A stretch of 30,162 nt of DNA from Deltaproteobacteria bacterium. GTDB taxonomy: Bacteria > Desulfobacterota_E > Deferrimicrobia > Deferrimicrobiales > Deferrimicrobiaceae. The first letter of the stretch is position 1. Each line of letters starts with the position of its first letter. Where the stretch lies: assembly GCA_023488945.1 (NCBI GenBank), contig JAMDBZ010000073.1, positions 1-30,162 of the forward strand. Direction: 5' to 3'. The notes beneath the pieces were generated by a model. That model was not told where the DNA came from, made no database searches, and saw only the letters and a list, made by a program, of their open reading frames with translations. Below, piece after piece: positions 22,527 through 30,162 of the stretch. Both the position numbers and the translations under genes were made by a program.

Positions 22527-23972
22527 ATGTCCGGACCGAAACGCGTTTCCGTTCCCCGCAGAGATCTTTCCGTTCTCCTTGTCCTGCTCTTGACATCGGC
22601 TGCCTCCTCCGCCGCCGTGGCTGCGGCCGAGACGGCTGCGGCGGGCGCCATCGAGACGGTCGACTTCCCCACAGCGGTCGCGCGGGCGCTCAGGAACAAC
22701 CCGGGCCTGTCGGCGGCCGTCTTCGACCGGGCGGTGGCCGCGAGCGACGCCTTTGCTGCGCGCGGGTATCTCTTGCCGGCGCTCACCTTCGAGGAGAAAT
22801 TCGTCCGGACGAACGTGCCCGCCGAAGCGTTCGCCTTCAAGATGAACCAGGAGCGGCTTTCAGCCTCCGACTTCGCGAACGTCGACAACTTCAACAAGCC
22901 GCCGCCGATCAACGACTCCATCACGTCGATCACCTTGTCCCAGCCGCTCTTCGCGCCGAAGGCCTGGCTCGGGTACCGGATGGCGGGCCGGGAGTCAGAC
23001 GCGCGGGGTCTTGACCTCCTTCGCAAGAAAGAGGAGACGGTCCACCGGGTCGTCGCGGCCTACCTCGACGTCCTGACCGCGAAGGAGTACCTCGGCGTGG
23101 CGGAAAAAAGTCTCGAGGACGCCCGGGAGCATCTCCGGGTCGCCGAGACCCTCGAGAAGGCGGGACTGGGCCTGGCATCCGACGTCCTCCGGGCGAAGGT
23201 GTTCCTCGCGCAGGCCGAGAGCGCGAAGGTGACGGCGGAGGCCCGGCACGCCCTCGCGCGGAATGGGCTCGCCCTGGCGATGGGGGAGAGGGGCGGGACC
23301 TCCGTGGACGCCGCGGCGCCGCTGCCGCCGTTCCCGGCCGGAGGAACGCTGGAGGAGCGGATCGCCGGGGCGACTTCGGTCCGGGCGGACCTCAAGGCGT
23401 TTTCCCTGCGGGTCGCCAACGCGGGGAGCAATGTCGATCTTCAGAAGTCGGATTACCTCCCGGCGGTTGGCCTCACGGGGGCTTACCAGGTCGACGCGGG
23501 CGACGGGGTCCTCTCCCCGGACAATCACACATGGAAGGTCGGCGTGGGGCTTTCGTGGAACCTTTTCGACGGGCTGCGGCGCGAGGCCGCCGTGGCGAAG
23601 GCGAAGGCCGAAGGGGGGCGGGCGCGGGAATATTTCCGGGGGGCGCGGAACGAAGCGGCGTTCGAGGTGACGCAGGCGCACCTCGCCGTCGAGGAGGCGG
23701 AACGCCGGGCGGAGATCGCCCGGGCCGCGGCCGCATCGGCGGAGGAGGGGTTGCGGCTCATCAAGGCCCGGTACGAGAACCAGTTGGCGCGGATGGTCGA
23801 CCTGCTCGACGCCCAGTCGGCGCTCAACGCGGCGCGGGCCGACCGGGTCCGGGCCGGAAACGACCTGCTCCGGGCGCGGGCGGACCTCGAGTACGCCACG
23901 GGGACGCTGCTCTCCTGGTCCGCGGGCGAAGCGCCGCCGGGGAAGGCGGAGAAGGCGGAGAAGGGCCGATGA
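22527..23972 (+). CDS. TolC-family outer membrane efflux protein
   Basis: A 481-aa outer-membrane channel of a tripartite pump. A signal peptide (SVLLVLLLTSAASSAAVAAAE) is followed by the typical repeat of two helical-hairpin/beta units: FPTAVARALRNNPGLSAAVFDRAVAASDAFAARGYLLPALTFEE, then LFAPKAWLGYRMAGRE, KEETVHRVVAAYLDVLTAKEYLGVAEKSLEDAREHLRV. The second half has SDYLPAVGLTGAYQVD, VGVGLSWNLFDGLRREAAVAKAKAE and LIKARYENQLARMVDLLDAQSALNAARADRVRAGNDLLRARADLEYATG. ATG 22527 has GAGGAAG upstream and places the signal at the N-terminus. Its stop overlaps the adaptor start (ATGA). Confidence 0.92.
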   Translation: MSGPKRVSVPRRDLSVLLVLLLTSAASSAAVAAAETAAAGAIETVDFPTAVARALRNNPGLSAAVFDRAVAASDAFAARGYLLPALTFEEKFVRTNVPAEAFAFKMNQERLSASDFANVDNFNKPPPINDSITSITLSQPLFAPKAWLGYRMAGRESDARGLDLLRKKEETVHRVVAAYLDVLTAKEYLGVAEKSLEDAREHLRVAETLEKAGLGLASDVLRAKVFLAQAESAKVTAEARHALARNGLALAMGERGGTSVDAAAPLPPFPAGGTLEERIAGATSVRADLKAFSLRVANAGSNVDLQKSDYLPAVGLTGAYQVDAGDGVLSPDNHTWKVGVGLSWNLFDGLRREAAVAKAKAEGGRAREYFRGARNEAAFEVTQAHLAVEEAERRAEIARAAAASAEEGLRLIKARYENQLARMVDLLDAQSALNAARADRVRAGNDLLRARADLEYATGTLLSWSAGEAPPGKAEKAEKGR

Positions 23973-25180
23973 AGGGGGTCGGGACGATGGCGAAGAGGGA
24001 GCGCGGTTCCGCCGGCGCGGCGGCCGGCATCCTGGCGGTTTTCCTCCTGGTGTCGGTGGCGGGACTGGCCGCCGGATGCGGGAAGCAGGAGAAACCCGGG
24101 GCGGCACATGGTCAGGGTCCCGTCGTGCCGGGGGTTGAGGTCGAGACGATCATTCCGGCGGCGCGGGAGCGGCGGGTCGAGGCGGTGGGAACCGTGCGGG
24201 CGATGACCATCGCCGCCGTGGCGCCCCAGGCGATGGGGCGCGTGACGCAGGTCCTCGTCTCGGAGGGGAGCCGCGTGGCCAGGGGAGCGCTCCTGGCGGT
24301 CATCGACGACGCCCCGATCGCGGCGCAGGTCTCCTCCGCGGAAGGGGCCGTCGCCGAGGCGGAAGGAGCGAAGGCGGAAGCCGGCGCCGCCGTGGCGCAG
24401 GCCGAGGCGCAGAAAGTCCTTGCCGAGAAGACGTATGCCCGGTTCAAGACCCTCCACGAGGAGAAGGTCGTCACGCAGCAGGAGTTCGACGAGGTCGAGG
24501 CGAAGCGGACGGTCGCCGCCCGGGATTACGAGCGGGCGCTCGAGCGGCGCGCCCAGGTCCAGGCGAAGATCGCCCAGATGAAGGGACAGGCCCGGGCCGC
24601 GCGGGCGATGCTCTCCTACACGAAGGTGACCGCCCCCTTCGACGGCGTCGTGACCGAGAAGAGGATCGACCCCGGCTCGATGGCCGTTCCCGGCGTTCCG
24701 CTCTTCACGATCGAGGACCCGCGGCGGTACCGGATCGAGGCGTCCGTCCCGGAAGGCTACCTGGGGACGGTGAAGGCCGGCGCGAAGGTCGAGATCCTCC
24801 TCGACTCCGTGCCGGGCCGGACCTTTCCGGGGAGCGTCTCGGAGATCGTCCCGGCGATCGATCCGTTGAGCCGCACTTTCACGGCGAAGGCGGGCATCTC
24901 CGCCCCCGGCCTGCGGACCGGGATGTTCGGCCGGGTCCGGTTCGCCGCCGGGACGGCAGAGGTCCTCTCCGTCCCGAAGCGGGCGATCTCCCGCGCCGGC
25001 GGGTACGACAGCCTGTTCCTCGTCACGCCCGACAACGTCGCGCGGCTCACGATGGTCACGACCGGGGAGGCGTTCGGCGACCGGGTCGAGGTCCTCTCCG
25101 GGATCGGGCCGGGCGCGCGGGTGGCGACGAGCGCGCTGGAGAGGCTGGTCGACGGGGCGCGCGTGGAGGTCCGCAAGTGA
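23969..25180 (+). CDS. RND efflux periplasmic adaptor (membrane fusion protein), probable lipoprotein
   Basis: A 403-aa HlyD/AcrA-type adaptor. The hydrophobic N-terminus ends in LAAGC (Cys37), a likely lipid-attachment site. The domain order is standard: beta-barrel start and lipoyl half-motif ([44 protein letters not shown]), a helical hairpin rich in Ala/Glu/Lys (about 115-205, coiled coil, [25 protein letters not shown]), the second lipoyl half ([36 protein letters not shown]), the barrel ([39 protein letters not shown]) and a membrane-proximal domain. ATG 23969 overlaps the TolC stop. ATG 23987 is an alternative start. It joins the pump to the outer channel. Confidence 0.92.
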   Translation: MKGVGTMAKRERGSAGAAAGILAVFLLVSVAGLAAGCGKQEKPGAAHGQGPVVPGVEVETIIPAARERRVEAVGTVRAMTIAAVAPQAMGRVTQVLVSEGSRVARGALLAVIDDAPIAAQVSSAEGAVAEAEGAKAEAGAAVAQAEAQKVLAEKTYARFKTLHEEKVVTQQEFDEVEAKRTVAARDYERALERRAQVQAKIAQMKGQARAARAMLSYTKVTAPFDGVVTEKRIDPGSMAVPGVPLFTIEDPRRYRIEASVPEGYLGTVKAGAKVEILLDSVPGRTFPGSVSEIVPAIDPLSRTFTAKAGISAPGLRTGMFGRVRFAAGTAEVLSVPKRAISRAGGYDSLFLVTPDNVARLTMVTTGEAFGDRVEVLSGIGPGARVATSALERLVDGARVEVRK

Positions 25181-28100
25181 GCGAAAAAGGGCGCGGGATC
25201 GCCGGCCGGATCGCGTCCGCCTTCATCGAATCCCGGCTGACGCCGCTGATCGTCCTGGCGTCGATCCTGCTCGGCGTGGGCGCCGTGCTCCTCCTGCCGC
25301 GGGAGGAGGAGCCGCAGATCGTCGTGCCCATGATCGACGTGTTCGTGCAGATGCCCGGGGCCTCGGCCAAGGAGGTGGAGGAGCGGGTCACCAAGCCGAT
25401 GGAGAAGCTCCTCTGGGAGATCCCGGGGGTCGAGTACATTTACTCCACCTCGTCGCCGGGCCGGTCGCTGGCGATCGTCCGGTTCCGGGTGGGAGAGGAC
25501 GAGGAGAAGAGCATCGTCCGGCTGAACCAGAAGATGTTCGCCAACTTCGACCTCATTCCTCCCGGTGCGAGCCGGCCCCTCGTCAAGCCCCGCTCCATCG
25601 ACGATGTGCCGATCCTCGCCCTGACGCTCGAGAGCGACCGGTACGACCCCTTCATCCTCCGCCGGATCGCGGACCAGCTCCACGACCAGGTCAAGTCGGT
25701 CCCCGACGTCTCCGAGGTCAAGGTCATCGGCGGGCAGCGCCGCCAGGTCCGGGTGATCCTGGACCCGGCGCGGATGGCGGCCCGCGGCGTCGCGCCGGCG
25801 GCCCTCGTCCCGGTCCTCGAGCAGGCCAACCGGCAGCTCCAGGCGGGGAGCTTCTCCTCCGGGAACCGGGAGTTCCTCGTCGACACCGGAGGGTTCCTGC
25901 ACACCGCCGAGGAGGTGGGCCAGGTCGTGGTGGGGGTGTACGGTGGGCGGCCCGTCTATCTGCGGGACGTGGCGAGGATCGCGGACGGCCCGGAGGAGCC
26001 CGCCGACTACGTGCTCTTCGGGCGGGGGCCGGCAGCCCGCGGGAAGGGCGCGGCCGTCACCCCGGCCGTCACCCTCTCGGTGGCCAAGCGCAAGGGCACC
26101 AACGCGATCGTGGTCGCCGACAAGGTGATCGAGAAGGTCGAGGCGGTCCGGGGGAAGATGATCCCGGGCGACGTCCGCCTGACCGTGACCCGGAACTACG
26201 GCGAAACGGCGGCGGAGAAGTCGAACGAGCTCCTCCTCCACATGATGATCGCCATCCTCTCGGTGTCGGTCCTCATCGGGATCACCCTGGGCCTCCGGGA
26301 GTCGGGGATCGTGGCCGTCGCCATCCCCGTCACGCTCGCGCTCACCATGGCCGTTTTCTACCTCACCGGCTACACGCTCAACCGCGTGACGCTGTTCGCC
26401 CTCATCTTCTCCATCGGGATCCTGGTGGACGACGCGATCGTCGTGGTGGAGAACATCGTCCGGCACTACCGCCTCCCGGGAAACCGCGGCCGGTCCGTGG
26501 CCGAGATCGCCGTGGCGGCGGTGGACGAGGTGGGGAATCCGACGATCCTCGCGACCTTCACGGTGATCGCCGCCATTCTCCCCATGGCGTTCGTGCGGGG
26601 ACTCATGGGCCCCTATATGCGGCCCATCCCGGTGGGGGCGACGGCGGCCATGCTCTTCTCGCTCCTCGTGGCCTTCGTCGTCACCCCCTGGGCGAGCGTC
26701 CGTCTCCTGCGCCGGGAAGGCGGGGCCGGGCACGCCCACGAGGGATGGACCACGCGCCTCTACCGGAAAGCCATGGGCCGGCTCCTCCACAGGCCGGCGT
26801 GGCGGTACGGCTTCCTCCTCCTCGTCGTCCTGCTCCTGCTCGGATCGGCCTCGCTCGTCGCGATCAGGTTCGTCAAGGTCAAGATGCTTCCCTTCGACAA
26901 CAAGAGCGAGTTCCAGGTCGTGATCGACATGCCCGAGGGGTCGACCCTGGAGGAGACCGCAGCCGTCACGCGGGAGATCGGGACGACGCTGGCCCGCGTC
27001 CCGGAGGTCGTGAATTACCAGATGTACGTGGGCACCTCCTCGCCCTACAACTTCAACGGCCTCGTGCGCCACTATTTCCTGCGCCGGGGTCCTGCCGTGG
27101 CCGACATCCAGGTGAACCTGGTCCCGAAGGGGAAGCGCAGCGCCCAGAGCCACGACATCGCCAGGCGGGTCCGGCCGGCGATCCAGGCCGTGGCGGCCAG
27201 GCACGGGGCGCGGGTCAAGGTCGCCGAGGTGCCTCCCGGGCCGCCGGTCCTGCAGACGCTGGTGGCCGAGGTCTACGGCCCCGACTACAACGGGCAGATC
27301 GAGGTGGCGCGGCGGATCAAGTCCATTTTCGAGAAGACCGAGGGCGTCGTGGACGTCGACTGGTACGTGGAGGACGACCAGCCCAAATACCGCTTCGCCG
27401 TGGACCAGGTCAAGGCGGCCCTCCACGGCGTCTCGGCGGAGCAGGTGGCCGCGACGCTGCGCCTGGCCGTGGACGGCGCGGCCGTGGGGCTCCTCCACCG
27501 GCCGCGGGAAAAGGAGGACGTGCCGATCGTGCTGCGGCTCCCCCGGGCCGAGCGGTCGAAGATCGAGGGGCTGAAGCAGATCAAGGTGATCGGCCGCCAG
27601 GGGAACCTGGTGCCGCTGGGCGAGCTCGTGCGGGTCGAGGAGGAGACCGCCGAGAAGAGTATCTACCACAAGAACCTGATGCCCGTGGTCTACGTGACCG
27701 GCGACGTGGCGGGGAAGGTGGAGAGCCCGGTCTACGCGATCCTTGCGATCGACAAGGCGCTGGACAAGCTCACGCTCCCCGGGGGCTACCGGCTTGCGCG
27801 GTACGTGGCGAGCCAGCCGTTCACGACCGGGAAGTACGCGATGAAGTGGGACGGCGAGTGGCACATCACCTACGAGGTCTTCCGGGACCTGGGGCTCGCC
27901 TTCGCGGCGGTGCTCGTTCTGATCTACATCCTGGTGGTGGGGTGGTTCCAGTCGTTCCGGACGCCCCTCACCATCATGGCCGCCATTCCCTTCTCGCTCG
28001 TGGGGATCCTGCCCGCGCACGGGCTCATGGGGGCCTTCTTCACGGCGACCTCCATGATCGGCTTCATCGCCGGCGCCGGGATCGTCGTGCGGAACTCGAT

Positions 28101-28383
28101 CATCCTCGTCGACTTCGTCGAGCTGCGGCTCAAGCAGGGGATGCCGCTCGACGAGGCGGTCATCGACGCGGGGGCGGTGCGCTTCCGTCCGATGCTCCTC
28201 ACCGCGGCGGCGGTGATCGTCGGGGCGTCGGTCATCCTCTTCGATCCGATCTTCCAGGGGCTGGCGATCTCGCTCATGGCGGGGGAGGTGGCCTCGCTGC
28301 TCCTGTCGCGGATGACCGTGCCGATCCTCTTCTACCTGAGCGAGAGCCGGAAGCACCGCCACCGGCCGCAGTTCCCGGAGTAA
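25177..28383 (+). CDS. RND inner-membrane efflux transporter (AcrB/HAE-like)
   Basis: A 1068-aa proton-driven RND pump. TM1 is near residues 18-38 ([21 protein letters not shown]), followed by the first periplasmic porter domain, a TM2-TM7 bundle ([21 protein letters not shown] onward), the second porter domain and TM8-TM12 ([21 protein letters not shown] onward). TM4 carries the proton-relay pair D418-D419 ([18 protein letters not shown]). At the TM10 position where AcrB has Lys-Asn, this protein has R972-N973 ([15 protein letters not shown]). It starts at GTG 25177, overlapping the adaptor stop by four bases. Substrate is not evident; the nearby arsR-acr3 genes do not show that it exports metals. 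Convergent with arsR. Confidence 0.95.
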   Translation: MSEKGRGIAGRIASAFIESRLTPLIVLASILLGVGAVLLLPREEEPQIVVPMIDVFVQMPGASAKEVEERVTKPMEKLLWEIPGVEYIYSTSSPGRSLAIVRFRVGEDEEKSIVRLNQKMFANFDLIPPGASRPLVKPRSIDDVPILALTLESDRYDPFILRRIADQLHDQVKSVPDVSEVKVIGGQRRQVRVILDPARMAARGVAPAALVPVLEQANRQLQAGSFSSGNREFLVDTGGFLHTAEEVGQVVVGVYGGRPVYLRDVARIADGPEEPADYVLFGRGPAARGKGAAVTPAVTLSVAKRKGTNAIVVADKVIEKVEAVRGKMIPGDVRLTVTRNYGETAAEKSNELLLHMMIAILSVSVLIGITLGLRESGIVAVAIPVTLALTMAVFYLTGYTLNRVTLFALIFSIGILVDDAIVVVENIVRHYRLPGNRGRSVAEIAVAAVDEVGNPTILATFTVIAAILPMAFVRGLMGPYMRPIPVGATAAMLFSLLVAFVVTPWASVRLLRREGGAGHAHEGWTTRLYRKAMGRLLHRPAWRYGFLLLVVLLLLGSASLVAIRFVKVKMLPFDNKSEFQVVIDMPEGSTLEETAAVTREIGTTLARVPEVVNYQMYVGTSSPYNFNGLVRHYFLRRGPAVADIQVNLVPKGKRSAQSHDIARRVRPAIQAVAARHGARVKVAEVPPGPPVLQTLVAEVYGPDYNGQIEVARRIKSIFEKTEGVVDVDWYVEDDQPKYRFAVDQVKAALHGVSAEQVAATLRLAVDGAAVGLLHRPREKEDVPIVLRLPRAERSKIEGLKQIKVIGRQGNLVPLGELVRVEEETAEKSIYHKNLMPVVYVTGDVAGKVESPVYAILAIDKALDKLTLPGGYRLARYVASQPFTTGKYAMKWDGEWHITYEVFRDLGLAFAAVLVLIYILVVGWFQSFRTPLTIMAAIPFSLVGILPAHGLMGAFFTATSMIGFIAGAGIVVRNSIILVDFVELRLKQGMPLDEAVIDAGAVRFRPMLLTAAAVIVGASVILFDPIFQGLAISLMAGEVASLLLSRMTVPILFYLSESRKHRHRPQFPE

Positions 28384-28553
28384 CAATTCCCATCTTCATC
28401 GCCGCCGGGATCTATCACGTGCTTGTCTGCATTTTCGAAGCGGTCTGACTCCGGCTGTGGTATGTCAGGCGATGTGGGAGCCGGCGGCCGCCTGTTCGCG
28501 GGGGCTCCATCCCGAAAAAAGAATCCTCCCGGGTCCCTTTCCCGAGTTCCGCC

Positions 28554-28985
28554 TCATCGACCGGTGGACGTGTCCCTGCCGTATGGGGGACGGCGCCGCG
28601 CGGTCTTGCGGCCGGGAAGGGCCATGCCGCGCTCGCAGATTGCGACCGGCCCGATGTCCCTCGCCAGGGCCGCCATCCGGCGGTCTTGCAGAATGACCGG
28701 GTCGTCGTTCAGCCACTTCCGGAGAGTCCGGAGCATGGTCGCGGCGTAAGGGTTTTCGCTTTTGCCGTCGAGGGAGTAGTGGATCCACTTCCTGTCCCGG
28801 CGGTCCTTGATCAGCCCGGCGGCGCGCAGAAGGAAAAGGTGCTTCGAGATCGTGGACTGGCCGAGGGCGATGACCGCGATGACCTGGCAGACGCACAACT
28901 CTCCCCCTTCCAGGATCTTGAGGATCCGGACCCGGGTCGGGTCGGCGACGGCCTTCATGACGTCCTCGTAGGCGCGCAGGCTCAT
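28554..28985 (-). CDS. arsR: ArsR-family metalloregulator (arsenic-type)
   Basis: A 143-aa winged-helix repressor. The sequence ADPTRVRILKILEGGELCVCQVIAVIALGQSTISKHLFLLRAAGLIKDRRDRKWIHYSL contains the C31-V-C33 arsenite-sensing pair in the helix before the recognition helix (QSTISKHLFLLR). A further Cys in the C-terminal tail (VAICERG) could be a third ligand. ATG 28985 was chosen because GAAGGAAG precedes it by about five bases; the longer frame to 29027 overlaps the operator. It is divergent from acr3, whose promoter it should repress until As(III) binds. It is convergent with the efflux operon, 170 bp apart. Confidence 0.92.
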   Translation of the reverse strand: MSLRAYEDVMKAVADPTRVRILKILEGGELCVCQVIAVIALGQSTISKHLFLLRAAGLIKDRRDRKWIHYSLDGKSENPYAATMLRTLRKWLNDDPVILQDRRMAALARDIGPVAICERGMALPGRKTARRRPPYGRDTSTGR

Positions 28986-29004
28986 GTGACTTCCTTCACT
29001 TCGC

Positions 29005-29018
29005 CAATTAACGAATTG
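29005..29018. promoter_or_regulatory. Candidate ArsR operator
   Basis: CAATT (29005-29009) and AATTG (29014-29018) form an inverted repeat around AACG, 20 bp upstream of the arsR start. It overlaps the first bases of the acr3 -35 box (29016-29021), so a bound repressor would block acr3 and probably arsR itself. Confidence 0.5.
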
Positions 29019-29044
29019 ACATCGCACCGCGCCGGGCGAATAAT
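29016..29044 (+). promoter_or_regulatory. Promoter of acr3
   Basis: A perfect TTGACA (29016-29021) is followed after 17 bp by AATAAT (29039-29044). The predicted start near 29051 gives an unusually long leader of about 160 nt before ATG 29211. Confidence 0.55.
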
Positions 29045-29139
29045 ACCCATCGTCACCATCCTACCCGTTTCGGGGAAGCGGGAACAAGGAGGATCAGGGT
29101 CCCGAACGCCGGGCCACCGGATTCGGGTCGCGGCGGAAC

Positions 29140-29191
29140 GGTTCGAATTGCCCTTGTTACAGGTTCGAATGCCGGCGGCGGAGCCGCCGGC
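29140..29191 (+). promoter_or_regulatory. acr3 leader with TTCGAA repeats and a perfect hairpin
   Basis: GGTTCGAAT occurs at 29140-29148 and 29162-29170, 22 bp apart, each containing the palindrome TTCGAA. Immediately after, GCCGGCGGC (29171-29179) pairs perfectly with GCCGCCGGC (29183-29191) around a GGA loop, ending four bases before the GGGAGG ribosome site (29195-29200). No small open frame is convincing in the leader. Confidence 0.45.
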
Positions 29192-29210
29192 GCAGGGAGG
29201 AATTCGGGAA

Positions 29211-30162
<952 letters not shown>

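Noticed and set aside
24757..28386. Open frame of 1209 codons on the minus strand opposite the RND transporter
   Set aside because: Its translation is His/Asp/Arg/Pro-rich and without domain motifs, and it mirrors the RND gene codon for codon. Long antisense frames are expected in high-GC genes with strong third-position bias.
28515..28546. Possible arsR terminator (T6 on the minus strand at 28520-28515)
   Set aside because: The T-run is good, but the preceding stem (CTCGGG with CCCGGGAG) pairs only with a bulge and is weak, so I do not call it.

Overview
This is a high-GC chromosomal stretch from a Gram-negative bacterium. The evidence for an outer membrane is inner-core LPS heptosyltransferases, a TolC-RND tripartite pump and a periplasmic FKBP isomerase. 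The gene mix, together with a sigma-54 type promoter ahead of the pump, fits a Desulfobacterota/deltaproteobacterial-type genome. That placement is inference; no rRNA or taxonomic marker lies in the window.

Layout. (1) Bases 1-640 hold two minus-strand tRNA-Ser genes (GCU and UGA). Left of them is a second copy of the 3' end and downstream flank of tRNA-Ser(GCU). (2) Bases 776-11895 form a tightly packed plus-strand block of eleven genes for LPS/surface-glycan assembly: a WbpE-like aminotransferase, WaaF, WaaC, an FkbM methyltransferase, six more known or putative glycosyltransferases and a zinc-ribbon methyltransferase. Most junctions after 4956 overlap or nearly touch, as in one operon. (3) Bases 16287-11892 form a minus-strand block that meets the first one end to end: a methyltransferase, a GDP-L-fucose-synthase-type enzyme, a ColD-type PLP 3-dehydratase with His in place of the PLP lysine, and a third GT9 heptosyltransferase. 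The two nucleotide-sugar enzymes together suggest a GDP-linked 3,6-dideoxyhexose such as colitose. (4) Bases 16468-20799 hold a secreted FKBP-type isomerase, an unrecognised 223-residue basic protein and a two-domain M16 peptidase. (5) Bases 20932-21957 hold an Xre/RES toxin-antitoxin pair with a near-consensus promoter and repeat elements that look like operators. (6) Bases 21958-22526 have no gene but contain a 182-bp element with 24-bp terminal inverted repeats, followed by a sigma-54-like promoter. (7) Bases 22527-28383 encode an outer-membrane/adaptor/RND efflux operon with overlapping stops and starts. (8) Bases 28554-30162 hold divergent arsR and acr3 (arsenite export), with acr3 cut by the window end.

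How it fits together. Most of the window builds or decorates the outer-membrane glycolipid (heptose core, outer sugars, O- or C-methylation, a modified deoxysugar). The remainder concerns envelope protein folding and turnover, metal or drug efflux, and a mobile or selfish component (toxin-antitoxin pair and MITE-like element). I found no clearly undescribed multi-gene system. The best leads are the ColD/ColC-like pair inside an LPS-core locus, the GT-D-like protein, the sigma-54-type control of an RND pump, the inverted-repeat element, and the duplicated tRNA-Ser end with covarying hairpins.
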